From contig JAUWBP010000005.1 in the NCBI GenBank assembly GCA_030601665.1, positions 1-22,284 of the forward strand: DNA of 22,284 bases. The letters run 5' to 3'. The notes below the pieces were generated by a model. It was not told where the DNA came from, did not search any database, and was given only the letters and a program-made list of their open reading frames with translations. Shown one piece after another: positions 13,346-21,438 of this stretch (the first letter of the stretch is position 1; the number at the start of each line of letters is the position of its first letter). The position numbers and the translations under genes are program-made. This DNA is from Hadesarchaea archaeon (lineage in GTDB: Archaea; Hadarchaeota; Hadarchaeia; Hadarchaeales; Hadarchaeaceae).

Positions 13346-14545
13346 GTGAGGACCGGGGGTTTTAGAGGCGCTTTGCTGTCGACCTTGATGATAGCTTCGC
13401 TGATAGCTTCGGCTGTATTGCTTCTATCCGTCAGCACCGTTTCCGCGGAAGGGCTCACACCTCACAGTCCTATCTACATCAACGGCAATGATGGCTTCAT
13501 CCCTGCGAACGGTGTCACATCGGGCTCTGGCACATCTGGCGACCCCTACATCATTGAGAACTGGGACATAAGTGCTGAGAACGCCCACGGGATCGAAATA
13601 AGGAACACGACAGCGCACTTCGTTATCAGGAACTGCTATTCGCATGGTAATAGAGGGCATATTGGGATATTCCTCGACAATGTGATAAACGGACAAATAG
13701 ATAATGTAACAACCGAGAATAACGGGGCTGGCATTAGGCTTCGCTATTCTTCAAATAACAATATCATGAACAGCATTCTTTTGGATGACAATTTGAACAT
13801 CGAACTCGTTAGTAATTCCTCAAACAATATCATCAATAACTGCACCTTTTACGTTTATGGAGGTGGCATCGGTATTTTTTCTGGTTCGGACAACAACCAC
13901 ATCTATCACAACAACTTCGTGAACAATGGGCACACTTATGATGACGGCACCAATTACTGGGACAACGGCTACCCATCAGGCGGCAACTGCTGGAGCGATT
14001 ACATCGGCATTGACAACTATCAGGGTGAAAACCAAGACATTCCCGGGAGCGACGGGATAGGCGACACTCCCTACTATATCATCGGCGACAGCAACCGCGA
14101 CCGCTATCCACTTGTTTGGACGGGGACGGCGGTTTTCAGTCTGGAAAATCTGTACGCAGTTCGCTTAGAAAAGAACCTTGACCTCTACCAGGGCTCGAAG
14201 CTCGTCGTGAAGTTCTACACCTGGTGGGATGAATACGAGAATGAGAGTGTCATCGAGAACTTCGTCCCGCCATGGCATGTGGAGGGAATTGAGAAAGTCC
14301 CGAATCCAACATTGCCCTGGTGTTACAAATCCGCGGTGAAGAAGGCTAGGCTGGTTCTGACCACTGATGATACCGGCAACGAGATCGCCCCGACGATAGC
14401 GAGCTGGACCACGCGGAAGGACCACCTCTTTGGCAGGATAATGCAAATCAAGGCCATCTGGATCTTCGCCTCGCCTGACGAGAGGGATAAACTGATGAAG
14501 GAGATAAGGGACATGTTGGGATGGTGGCCCTACGCGCCGTCGTGA
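13346..14545 (+). CDS. Secreted NosD-like parallel beta-helix protein with unknown C-terminal domain
   Basis: The only plus-strand gene inside the ribosomal cluster. The GTG at 13346 has AAGGAGG 6 nt upstream and is followed directly by a signal peptide (about 1-34: basic GGFRG, a hydrophobic stretch, then TVSA). The open frame extends further upstream, but that would bury the signal. Residues about 35-60 hold the usual PIYINGNDGFIPANGVTSG entry, then Asn-rich PbH1-type repeats (SSNNNIMNS, SSNNIINNC, SDNNHIYHN) forming a right-handed beta-helix. The NosD-type cap follows (YWDNGYPSGGNCWSDY, IPGSDGIGDTPYYI). The last 110 or so residues (from about 288) form an unrecognised domain rich in Trp. 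No membrane anchor at the C-terminus. 399 aa; probably extracellular, possibly carbohydrate- or surface-related. Confidence 0.85.
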   Translation: MRTGGFRGALLSTLMIASLIASAVLLLSVSTVSAEGLTPHSPIYINGNDGFIPANGVTSGSGTSGDPYIIENWDISAENAHGIEIRNTTAHFVIRNCYSHGNRGHIGIFLDNVINGQIDNVTTENNGAGIRLRYSSNNNIMNSILLDDNLNIELVSNSSNNIINNCTFYVYGGGIGIFSGSDNNHIYHNNFVNNGHTYDDGTNYWDNGYPSGGNCWSDYIGIDNYQGENQDIPGSDGIGDTPYYIIGDSNRDRYPLVWTGTAVFSLENLYAVRLEKNLDLYQGSKLVVKFYTWWDEYENESVIENFVPPWHVEGIEKVPNPTLPWCYKSAVKKARLVLTTDDTGNEIAPTIASWTTRKDHLFGRIMQIKAIWIFASPDERDKLMKEIRDMLGWWPYAPS

Positions 14546-14658
14546 AGCCTTACCCAACCTTCCCGGGCTTTGCATACATACGTCAAATTTTATGGGTTCG
14601 ACTATCACCCCCCGTGGGGCCCGAGGCGAAAATAAAAATTAGTATGTAGTTTTTCTAG

Positions 14659-14670
14659 CTTTAAGGTTTA
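14659..14670. repeat. 12-bp direct repeat, right copy (flanks the S8/L6 island)
   Basis: CTTTAAGGTTTA, identical to 12949-12960. It lies in the 151-nt gap between the NosD-like stop and the rps8 stop, 27 nt beyond the end of rps8. The rest of this gap is AT-rich, with a short CCCC-CGT-GGGG inverted repeat near 14610 and a GTTTTTC tract at 14649-14655 that might terminate the NosD-like transcript. Confidence 0.5.
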
Positions 14671-14696
14671 GAACGTAAAGGTTTTTGATAGATTAG

Positions 14697-15086
14697 CTAG
14701 TAAACGTACGCCAAGAGTCGCCCGCCCAAACTCTGCTCTTCAGCCTGTCGGTGAGATATTACTCCTCGCTGGGTAGAGACCAAAAGCAAGCCGAACCCGG
14801 CCGCGGGCAGGTACCTCTTCTCCCAGGACTCGTAACCGTCGCGCTTCACGGCATATCGGGGCTTTATCACCCCGCACCCGTTGATCTTACCCTGTAGCGC
14901 GACCCTGAACTTCCCCCCGCGGCCATCATCGATGAACTCAAACTCACCTATGAAACCTTCCTGTTGCATGATGCGCAACACCTCGCCAATCAACTTCGAT
15001 GCGGGGGCAACCACCGCTTCACGCTTTCGAGCACGCTCACAGTTTTCAATTTTTGAAAGCGCGTTCGCTAGAGGGTCTAACAGCAT
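14697..15086 (-). CDS. rps8: 30S ribosomal protein S8
   Basis: A primary 16S rRNA-binding protein of the platform. It begins MLLDPLANALSKIENCERARKREAVV and ends GVISHRQAEEQSLGGRLLAYVY, both family signatures. ATG 15086 is preferred over 15098 because GGGTGA lies just before it and archaeal S8 starts at M(L/M)xDPLA. 129 aa. The gene normally next downstream is rpl6; here 1.8 kb of other DNA separates them. Confidence 0.95.
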   Translation of the reverse strand: MLLDPLANALSKIENCERARKREAVVAPASKLIGEVLRIMQQEGFIGEFEFIDDGRGGKFRVALQGKINGCGVIKPRYAVKRDGYESWEKRYLPAAGFGLLLVSTQRGVISHRQAEEQSLGGRLLAYVY

Positions 15087-15090
15087 CTGC

Positions 15091-15237
15091 TCACCCATAT
15101 TTTTTGAACCCCATCTTTGGCGCCAGTTCGCGGAAGCAGCGTCGACACAAGGAGAGCCCGTAGCACTGATAGACGTGCCCGTACCGGTTACACCGGATGC
15201 ACTTGTGGGCTCCCTTGCCGAACTTCCGCTTTGGCAT
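15091..15237 (-). CDS. rps14: 30S ribosomal protein S14 (zinc-binding)
   Basis: A 48-aa protein found by translating the gap between rpl5 and rps8. It starts MPKRKFGKGAHKCIRCNRYG and ends FRELAPKMGFKKYG. Four Cys in two pairs (CIRC and CRRC) bind Zn, the short archaeal S14 type. The ATG overlaps the rpl5 stop by 1 nt (TGATG), and rps8 begins 4 nt after its stop. Confidence 0.95.
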   Translation of the reverse strand: MPKRKFGKGAHKCIRCNRYGHVYQCYGLSLCRRCFRELAPKMGFKKYG

Positions 15238-15743
15238 CAAACCACCTGAACTCCAAATTTTTCAGTGATGAAATTTATCGCTTCCTCTTTGGTAACCCGA
15301 TGGCTTTTCGGTATCGCTTTGGGTTGGCGTCGCCTGCGTCTAGTCCGATACCCGGGCCGGCGGAGCGTCGTGCATACATCCATCCCGTAGAGGCCTACCT
15401 CGGGATCGTAGGAGACCCCCGGGATATCGATGTGTTCCTTGATGCCGAAAGCGAAGTTGCCCCCGTCGTCGAAACAACCTTTGTTGAGGCGGCGCTCGAC
15501 TGCATCAAACAACCGCTTCAGTGTTTTTACCGCCTCCTCGTCGCGCAGCGTGACCTTACAGCCCACGGATTCGCCCTGCTTTATATCCCACTCCCTTATC
15601 GTCCGTTTCACCTGCGTTCGTGTTGGTTTTCGTCCCGTGATACCCTTCAGCACTCGCTCGGCCTTCGCGAGCTTGTCGCCGCCCTCGCCGACTCCCATAT
15701 TGAGGGTAACTTTCTCAATCTTGATTTCACGCATCGGGTTCAT
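15237..15743 (-). CDS. rpl5: 50S ribosomal protein L5
   Basis: A 5S rRNA-binding protein of the central protuberance that contacts P-site tRNA. REIKIEKVTLNMGVGEGGDKLAKAERVL is the family start; FAFGIKEHIDIPGVSYDPEVGLYGMDV is the conserved central segment, followed by a very basic GYRTRRRRRQPK loop. ATG 15743 has GGAGG 7 nt upstream and overlaps the rps4e stop as ATGA. 168 aa. Confidence 0.96.
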   Translation of the reverse strand: MNPMREIKIEKVTLNMGVGEGGDKLAKAERVLKGITGRKPTRTQVKRTIREWDIKQGESVGCKVTLRDEEAVKTLKRLFDAVERRLNKGCFDDGGNFAFGIKEHIDIPGVSYDPEVGLYGMDVCTTLRRPGYRTRRRRRQPKAIPKSHRVTKEEAINFITEKFGVQVV

Positions 15744-16471
15744 GCCGTCGCCTCCTGTAGCGAGAGGGCTGGCTTTTCCTTTCCGACGACGAATACGTAA
15801 TGTTCGGGAGCTTGGAAAGTTTCGCCGCTGGCCTCGAGGGTCACGATGTTTGGCTGCGCGCCCTCGACCAGCTTGACGTCGGTTATGGTACCAACCCTGC
15901 CCACGTTTTTCCCACCCGTGATCAATGCCGTGGCCCCCTTCTCGAACGGAAATCGCTCGAGTACCTTGAGCTCGGGCAAGGCAAGCTTTACTCCATCACC
16001 CGGCTTGAATTCACCAAAATCGCCGACGAGCGTCTTGCCGTCATGAAAGGAGAGCTGAACCCGCTTGCCCCGCACGATGTCCTTGCGCATGAGCTTGCAA
16101 AGTTTCGAAGATGTTTCGGCTTGATCTATTCCGCGGAGGGTCAAACGCCCCCGGTGGTCTAAGAGCACGCGATAGTTTCGGTTCAAGGCCGGCAGTTGCA
16201 CAACATCCATCAGGCCAGCTGGGAATTTGGGGCTTCGTCTCACCCTACCGTCCACAAGCACTTGCCCTCCCGCGAGAATTCTGTCTGCTTCTCGAGCGGT
16301 TCGGGCGAGCGAGAGATAGTCCCTCAGGAGCATCCGAAGCGGCAGGGCGCCCTCGCGAGGATGGGGTCCTGGTGCGGGCTTCACCATCCAAGGGAGTGAC
16401 TTACGCGGAAGCTTCAGTGCCCGCGGCGCCGCGTAGCGTTTCAGATGCCTACTTTGTCCTTTCTTTGCCAC
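15740..16471 (-). CDS. rps4e: 30S ribosomal protein S4e
   Basis: An archaeal/eukaryal small-subunit protein. RHLKRYAAPRALKLPRKSLPWMVKPAPGPH is diagnostic. An S4 RNA-binding domain (ADRILAGGQVLVDGRVRRSPKFPAGLMD) and a C-terminal KOW-like segment (GKNVGRVGTI) follow. 243 aa. The GTG start lies inside the end of rpl24 (23-nt overlap), with GAGGT upstream. Confidence 0.96.
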   Translation of the reverse strand: MAKKGQSRHLKRYAAPRALKLPRKSLPWMVKPAPGPHPREGALPLRMLLRDYLSLARTAREADRILAGGQVLVDGRVRRSPKFPAGLMDVVQLPALNRNYRVLLDHRGRLTLRGIDQAETSSKLCKLMRKDIVRGKRVQLSFHDGKTLVGDFGEFKPGDGVKLALPELKVLERFPFEKGATALITGGKNVGRVGTITDVKLVEGAQPNIVTLEASGETFQAPEHYVFVVGKEKPALSLQEATA

Positions 16472-16826
16472 CTTTTGACCTCCTCTCGAGCACCCTGTTG
16501 CGTTCCTTATCCAAGGCGAGCTTTATCAGCATGACGTTTGAGGGCACGGCTGGCGCGGGGACCTGAGTTCCATCGGCTTTCGTCGTCGTCGCCCCTTGAA
16601 CTTGGATGCGACGACGCTTGGTGTCAACCTCGAGCACGTCGCCCTCGAGCCTCTTAAAGTCGCCACGCATTATCCGCACCCTGTCCCCCTTCCGCACGGG
16701 CAGGGAACGCGTTCGGTACTTTCCCCGAAGCTCGCGGCTCAGGGGTGCGGAAAGGAATCGGTGCTTCCGGTGCAAGGGCGCGGCATAGAGCGCCAAGTGC
16801 TGTTTTCTGGGTTGTTTGCTAACCAT
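16449..16826 (-). CDS. rpl24: 50S ribosomal protein L24
   Basis: An assembly-initiating large-subunit protein. The N-terminus KQPRKQHLALYAAPLHRKHRFLSAPLS is typical of archaea, and the KOW motif is VRKGDRVRIMRGDFKRLEGDVLEVD. 125 aa with a basic C-terminal tail. Begins 3 nt after rpl14 and overlaps rps4e. Confidence 0.95.
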   Translation of the reverse strand: MVSKQPRKQHLALYAAPLHRKHRFLSAPLSRELRGKYRTRSLPVRKGDRVRIMRGDFKRLEGDVLEVDTKRRRIQVQGATTTKADGTQVPAPAVPSNVMLIKLALDKERNRVLERRSKGGKERTK

Positions 16827-16829
16827 TTT

Positions 16830-17255
16830 TTACACCACGGTGGATGCTAACCCAGCGACTCTCGGCCACCGCTCGGCAGCCTCGCGGGCCATAGGACCCT
16901 TTATCTCTGATCCGCGGGGGGCCCCCTCGGGGGTTATCAGGGCGGCCGCGTTGTCATCAAATTTTATGCGCATGCCATCGGTGCGACGGTACTCCTTGCG
17001 CTGTCGGATAACGATTGCGCGGACGATCTGCTTTCGAAACTCGGGTGTGCCCTTTTTTACTGAGGCGACGATATGATCGCCCACACCGGCCTTGGGCATG
17101 CGCCTGCGCCTGCCATGGTAACCGGTGACGCTCACGATCTGCAGCTCCTTGGCCCCCGTGTTGTCAGCGCATACGAGGCGCGCCCCAACCGGTAGTGCCC
17201 GTGTGGGCGACACCGTGGCCACACCTATCAAGATGCCCATACCTTTCTTTCCCAT
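16830..17255 (-). CDS. rpl14: 50S ribosomal protein L14
   Basis: A large-subunit protein contacting 16S rRNA at bridge B8. GARLVCADNTGAKELQIVSV and KAGVGDHIVASVKKGTPEFRKQIVRAIVIRQRKEYRR are family signatures. 141 aa from ATG 17255, with GGGGG upstream. It is the first ribosomal gene of this block: the expected neighbour rps17 is missing, and upstream lies the end of a glycerate kinase gene on the same strand. A TATA box near 17350 probably starts this transcript. Confidence 0.96.
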   Translation of the reverse strand: MGKKGMGILIGVATVSPTRALPVGARLVCADNTGAKELQIVSVTGYHGRRRRMPKAGVGDHIVASVKKGTPEFRKQIVRAIVIRQRKEYRRTDGMRIKFDDNAAALITPEGAPRGSEIKGPMAREAAERWPRVAGLASTVV

Positions 17256-17344
17256 GCTAAGCCCCCAGCTTCTGCGCTGCGACAGACCATTTGCTCTTGC
17301 TCAAACTATCGGTCAAGTTATCCCACCTTCCCTATTGGGGGGTA

Positions 17345-17355
17345 TCGATATTTAA
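17345..17355 (-). promoter_or_regulatory. TATA box for the rpl14-led operon
   Basis: The minus strand reads AATTAAATATC about 90 nt before the rpl14 ATG, in the 160-nt gap after the glycerate kinase gene. It would give a leader of roughly 65 nt. Because rps17 is not next door, this must be the main promoter of the block. Confidence 0.5.
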
Positions 17356-17384
17356 TTAAGGTTTCGAACGGTTCTGCAGGGTGG

Positions 17385-17411
17385 CCAAGGCAAGCAACAT
17401 TTCAGCCTTGG
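17385..17411 (-). terminator. Hairpin just after the glycerate kinase stop
   Basis: A 7-bp perfect inverted repeat, CCAAGGC (17385-17391) and GCCTTGG (17405-17411), with a 13-nt loop, starts 4 nt after the glycerate kinase gene. No T-tract follows on the minus strand, so termination is uncertain. Confidence 0.3.
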
Positions 17412-17415
17412 GACA

Positions 17416-18795
17416 TCAAGTCAGAATCAAGCATGCTATATCCATAACATTTGTTCTAGTAGGTCCTGTTGTCAAGAGGTCCCCAATCCCTTTAAAGAAG
17501 CTGTGAGAGTCATTTCGCTCGAGATGAAGCACGGGATCAAGTTTAAGGTGCCTCGCCCTTTCAAGGGTGAAGCTATCCGCTACAGCTCCGGCAGCATCGG
17601 TAGGGCCGTCTATGCCGTCCGTACTGAAGGAGGCTACGGTCGCGTTTCCCAAGCCAGATATCCCGATTGCGGCACTGAGCACGAGCTCCTGATTGCGCCC
17701 GCCTATACCCTCTCCTTTTACCGTCACCGTCGTCTCCCCTCCAGAAATTAAGAGCGCGGGTCTTGATACAGGCTTGCTTGTATCCATCACACCTTTCGCA
17801 ATTGTGGCAAGATGTGCGCCGACCTCCCTCGCTTCGCCCTGCATAATTTTCGTGATTGTCGAAACGTTAAAGCCATGTGATTTTCCGACTTCTATAGCTG
17901 CTCTGACCGCGTCTGCATTACTCGCTATAATTTCGTGGATTGTGGTCTGAAAATATTTCTCCCCGGGTTTTGGTGTTTCGGGCACCTTTTCTTCTGCTCC
18001 CTTTTTCAAGTGGTTTAAAATGTTTTTTGGCAACTTTTCAATTAGCCCATATTTTTCGATCACCGCTAGTGCGTCCGAAAAGGTCATCGGATCAGGATAG
18101 GTCGGCCCGCTTGCGATGGTGTCCAACCTATCCCCGACCACATCCGAGATGAGCAGGGTGATGACTCTCGCGGGATGGGCTGCTTTGGCCAGCTGGCCGC
18201 CCTTTATCCTAGAGAGGTGTTTCCTGACGGCATTCACCTCTTGGATCATCGCTCCGCTTTTGAGGAGCAATTGGGTCGTCTCCCGCAATTCATCGAGAGA
18301 AATCCCCTCCGCAGGGAGAGTGATAAGGGCCGAGCCGCCCCCGCTCAAGAGACACACGACGAGGTCTTGAGGCTCGAGGCCACTAACGAGATTGATCATC
18401 TCCTCAGCTCCCTTTACTCCCGCTCCAGTCGGGAGGGGGTGCCCAGCTTCGACGAGCTTGATCTTTCTCGTTCGATATACTGATGCCGTGCCTTCGGGGA
18501 CGTTGACCACGCCGTTCGTGACCCTGTCTCCAAATATCTCCTCAAGCACCTCAGCCATGTTCCCGCTCGCTTTCCCGCCTCCCGCCACGATGATTTTTCC
18601 AACCTCCGAAAGGTCAAGCTCGTAAGTTCCAATTTTCAAGTGTTCCCCATCGATTCTCATCCGACTTCGCATTTTGGAAGCGGGATTGGCGGATTCGATC
18701 GCCTTGTTTACAAGCTCGATGAGGATTTGCCTCGCTCGGCGAAGTTCAGAGGTTTTGGCGTTGTCGAGCAATTGCTTCTCGTTTTTAATCGACAT
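17416..18795 (-). CDS. gck: Glycerate 2-kinase (MOFRL family)
   Basis: Phosphorylates D-glycerate with ATP to 2-phosphoglycerate, feeding lower glycolysis in archaea with non-phosphorylated sugar breakdown or serine catabolism. Motifs include VAGGGKASGNMAEVLEE, VNVPEGTA, EAGHPLPTGAG, LLSGGGSALITLPA and VRKHLSRIKGGQLA. The C-terminal MOFRL domain has ISGGETTVTVKGEGIGGRNQEL, FSTDGIDGPTDAAGA and LLTTGPTRTNVMDI. 459 aa, usual length. It starts at ATG 18795 with a TATA box about 30 nt upstream. Its placement beside rpl14 is not typical. The specificity (2-kinase) follows the family. Confidence 0.93.
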   Translation of the reverse strand: MSIKNEKQLLDNAKTSELRRARQILIELVNKAIESANPASKMRSRMRIDGEHLKIGTYELDLSEVGKIIVAGGGKASGNMAEVLEEIFGDRVTNGVVNVPEGTASVYRTRKIKLVEAGHPLPTGAGVKGAEEMINLVSGLEPQDLVVCLLSGGGSALITLPAEGISLDELRETTQLLLKSGAMIQEVNAVRKHLSRIKGGQLAKAAHPARVITLLISDVVGDRLDTIASGPTYPDPMTFSDALAVIEKYGLIEKLPKNILNHLKKGAEEKVPETPKPGEKYFQTTIHEIIASNADAVRAAIEVGKSHGFNVSTITKIMQGEAREVGAHLATIAKGVMDTSKPVSRPALLISGGETTVTVKGEGIGGRNQELVLSAAIGISGLGNATVASFSTDGIDGPTDAAGAVADSFTLERARHLKLDPVLHLERNDSHSFFKGIGDLLTTGPTRTNVMDIACLILT

Positions 18796-18823
18796 CTGCT
18801 CACATTTGCAATATTGGGGCCAA

Positions 18824-18833
18824 GTTAAATAGA
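18824..18833 (-). promoter_or_regulatory. TATA-like box upstream of the glycerate kinase gene
   Basis: The minus strand reads CTATTTAACT about 30-38 nt before the ATG at 18795. This would give a very short leader; a GTGA just upstream of the ATG may serve as a weak ribosome site. Confidence 0.35.
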
Positions 18834-18882
18834 AATGAGGTGCTGTGTAATGAGAAATTTCTTGAACGAACAGATTTTCTTA

Positions 18883-20436
18883 CTACTTCGGTTGAATCCC
18901 TAACTTTGGTTTCTTGAAAATTTTTTCATCCATGACTTTGAGTTCGCTCGCGACGGTTGGAGAAAAATCCATTTGACTGAGGATATCCCTTTCCAAATCG
19001 ACTCCAGGCGCGATTTCCTCTAATACGAGGCCGTTTTTACCGAGCCTGAAAACGGCCCTCTCGGTGATGTATAAAACTTCTTGTCCGAGCTTCCTCGCGT
19101 ACTCGCCGCTGAATGTGATATGCTCTACGTTTTTCACAAATTTCTTGATCGACCCCTCTTGCAAAATTTTCAATCTCCCACCATCGACTTGTACTTTGAG
19201 GCCCTTCGCGGTCAAGGTCCCACAAAAGACGACTTTTTTGGCATTCTGAGCGATATCGATAAAACCCCCACAACCTGCGAACCTCCCACCAAATTTGCTC
19301 ACGTTGATGTTTCCCGTTTCGTCGGCTTGAGCCATACCTAAAAAAGTTAAATCCAATCCTCCCCCCTGATAGAAATCGAATTGATATGGTTGATCGATAA
19401 TAGCTTGGTAATTTATTCCAACCCCGAAATCCAAACCTGAAAGGGGAACGCCCCCCGTCACACCCGATTCAACCGTCAATGTGAATTTCTCGTAGATATT
19501 TTCCTCCATTGCGACGTTAGCGACTTCCGAAGACATCCCGATACCGAGGTTTATGATATTTCCCGCTTTTACTTCCATAGCCGCCCTTCTCCCAATGACT
19601 TTTCTTTCGTTAAGTGGCCTAGGTTCAACCTTGGATAGGGGAAGTATCGTTTCACCACTGATTGCAGGATTATAAGATTCATGAACAGTTTGCCAGCTGT
19701 ACTCGGGTTTCGTAGCTACTACAACGTAGTCCACGAGGATACCTGGAATTTTAACTCTCCTACTTGGTAAAGATCCTTTGGTAACCTTTTCGACTTGGAC
19801 GACTACGGTCCCCCCGCAATTTTTAGTCGCTTGAGCTATGGATAGATTTTCGAGGGTTACCCCCTCCTTTTCCATCGATATGCTGCCCTTTTCGTCCGCA
19901 GTTGTTCCGCGGATTAAAGCAAAATCTACCGGTAAAGTTTTGTAAAGTAAGTATTCTTTGCCGTCAACCTCTATCAGTTTTACCAGGTCTTCTTCTTTCT
20001 TGGTGATATCATTCACTTTACCACCGTCAACTCTGGGATCCACAAACGTGTACAAACCTGTGTGCGTTATTAGATATGGCTTCTTGGCGGCGATATCCCT
20101 AAATAACTGCGAAATCACACCTTGCGGAAAACAATAGGCGATAACTTTGTTATTCATTATCAGTTCACTTATCAACGGAGCCTTTCCAGAATGAGTAAAT
20201 ATCAATTTTTTAATAAGATGTTCAATACCCAGAAGATCGAATCCCACTTCTTTGCCCCCAGATTGGCCTGCGGGCGTAACGATTGTCAAATCTCTCGGTT
20301 TGCCCGTTTTGAGAAATCTGTTCCTCAATGCGTGAAGGAGTTCAAATGGGAGATTAGTCGTTGTGAAACCGCCAGTTGCAACTGTATCTCCATTCTTTAT
20401 GTGATTAATTGCTTCCTCGGCCGTCGCTACCTTCAT
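18883..20436 (-). CDS. Acyl-CoA:carboxylate CoA-transferase, propionate/3-oxoacid type
   Basis: A class I CoA-transferase that moves CoA between an acyl-CoA and a free acid through a glutamyl-CoA thioester. The alpha and beta halves are fused (517 aa). N-terminal half: NGDTVATGGFTTTNLPFELLHALR, and GTTADEKGSISMEKEGV. C-terminal half: GNIINLGIGMSSEVANVA and the active-site segment TVESGVTGGVP with Glu323, then DFYQGGGLDLTFLGMAQAD and NVSKFGGRFAGCGGFIDI. The layout fits the YdiF/Pct group (propionate, butyrate, acetoacetate). It is 34 nt downstream of a thiolase-SDR pair, so probably serves short-chain acyl-CoA metabolism. Exact substrates cannot be read from sequence. Confidence 0.88.
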   Translation of the reverse strand: MKVATAEEAINHIKNGDTVATGGFTTTNLPFELLHALRNRFLKTGKPRDLTIVTPAGQSGGKEVGFDLLGIEHLIKKLIFTHSGKAPLISELIMNNKVIAYCFPQGVISQLFRDIAAKKPYLITHTGLYTFVDPRVDGGKVNDITKKEEDLVKLIEVDGKEYLLYKTLPVDFALIRGTTADEKGSISMEKEGVTLENLSIAQATKNCGGTVVVQVEKVTKGSLPSRRVKIPGILVDYVVVATKPEYSWQTVHESYNPAISGETILPLSKVEPRPLNERKVIGRRAAMEVKAGNIINLGIGMSSEVANVAMEENIYEKFTLTVESGVTGGVPLSGLDFGVGINYQAIIDQPYQFDFYQGGGLDLTFLGMAQADETGNINVSKFGGRFAGCGGFIDIAQNAKKVVFCGTLTAKGLKVQVDGGRLKILQEGSIKKFVKNVEHITFSGEYARKLGQEVLYITERAVFRLGKNGLVLEEIAPGVDLERDILSQMDFSPTVASELKVMDEKIFKKPKLGIQPK

Positions 20437-20470
20437 CTTCGACCCCGAATCTTACCTTTTTGCTATTTTT

Positions 20471-21436
20471 CTAAACGTATTCTCCGGCACTTATGTTTAT
20501 CAACTGTCCGGTTATGTAACTCCCTTCGGTCGCCAAAAACGCTACCAACTTCGCGACTTCCTCAGGTTCCCCTCTCCTACCAAGCGGAATTTTTGATAAC
20601 CTATCACGGAGCATGCCCTGGGGCATGGCATCGGTCATCCTAGTTTTTATGCAACCAGGTAATACGGCATTGCAAAGTATGTTGTACTGCGCATACTCCA
20701 GCGCGACCGTCTTTGTAAGTGAATTTACTCCTCCTTTCGCCGCCGCATAGTTTGCCTGCCCCGTGGCTCCATCGATGGCGCTCATGGAGCTTACGTTTAC
20801 TATATTTCCCCCGCCCTGCTGGATCATGTAAGGCAGCACTGCCCTAGTGCAGTTATAAGTTCCAGTCAGATCTACATCGATGACCCTTTGCCACTGCTCT
20901 GGAGCCATGTTGACGAGAAGCTTATCTATGTTCATGCCGGCATTATTCACCAAAACGTCCACTCTGCCCAACTTCTCCACGATTTCCTTCACCATTTTCT
21001 CGACTTCCTCGTATTTTGAGACATCGCCCTTGATGAAGATTGCCTCCCTGCCGCCTTTTTTGATTTCCTCCATAGCTTTCACTCCTTCATCCGGCAAGTC
21101 GTGAAAGGCATTCATCACGATGTTAAAACCTCTTTTGGCCAACTCCAAAGCTATCGCTTTGCCTATCCCCCTGCTAGCACCCGTAATTAACGCGACTTTG
21201 CTGACCTCCTTTTTCTCCTTTATCTCAGGAACGAAGAAGTTGAATTCCCCATAGTCTGTTACCCTTTTCTCGATTCTCCCCTCCATCCCTACCTTCAAAA
21301 TGTTGTAGTGCTCATCCTCTATCCTGACCAACTGACGTTTTCCTTTCTCGTCTTCAACGATTCCGGATTTCGTGGACTTTTTATAAGGAGGCGTTGGGAC
21401 GGTTACATCCGTATAACTGATTAATTTTACCTTCAT
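20471..21436 (-). CDS. Fusion of DUF35-like OB domain and FabG-type 3-oxoacyl reductase (SDR)
   Basis: Residues 78-321 form a classical short-chain dehydrogenase: TGASRGIG at 85-92 (NAD(P) binding), NNAG at 164-167, catalytic Ser217, Tyr230 and Lys234 (YxxxK), and AVLPGCIKT near the C-terminus. It would reduce 3-oxoacyl-CoA to 3-hydroxyacyl-CoA or the reverse. Residues 1-70 (ISYTDVTVPTPPYKKSTKSG, then LKVGMEGRIEKRV) look like the OB-fold half of DUF35 proteins, without the Cys zinc ribbon. DUF35 proteins bridge thiolases and HMG-CoA synthase in archaea. The gene begins 2 nt after the thiolase stop. The SDR call is firm; the DUF35 part is inferred by eye. Confidence 0.85.
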   Translation of the reverse strand: MKVKLISYTDVTVPTPPYKKSTKSGIVEDEKGKRQLVRIEDEHYNILKVGMEGRIEKRVTDYGEFNFFVPEIKEKKEVSKVALITGASRGIGKAIALELAKRGFNIVMNAFHDLPDEGVKAMEEIKKGGREAIFIKGDVSKYEEVEKMVKEIVEKLGRVDVLVNNAGMNIDKLLVNMAPEQWQRVIDVDLTGTYNCTRAVLPYMIQQGGGNIVNVSSMSAIDGATGQANYAAAKGGVNSLTKTVALEYAQYNILCNAVLPGCIKTRMTDAMPQGMLRDRLSKIPLGRRGEPEEVAKLVAFLATEGSYITGQLINISAGEYV

Positions 21437-21438
21437 CT

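Noticed and set aside
21204..21211. Perfect AAGGAGGT on the minus strand at the OB/SDR domain boundary, as if a separate SDR gene began there
   Set aside because: No ATG, GTG or TTG follows at a usable distance in frame; it may be a fusion scar but cannot serve as an internal start as it stands.
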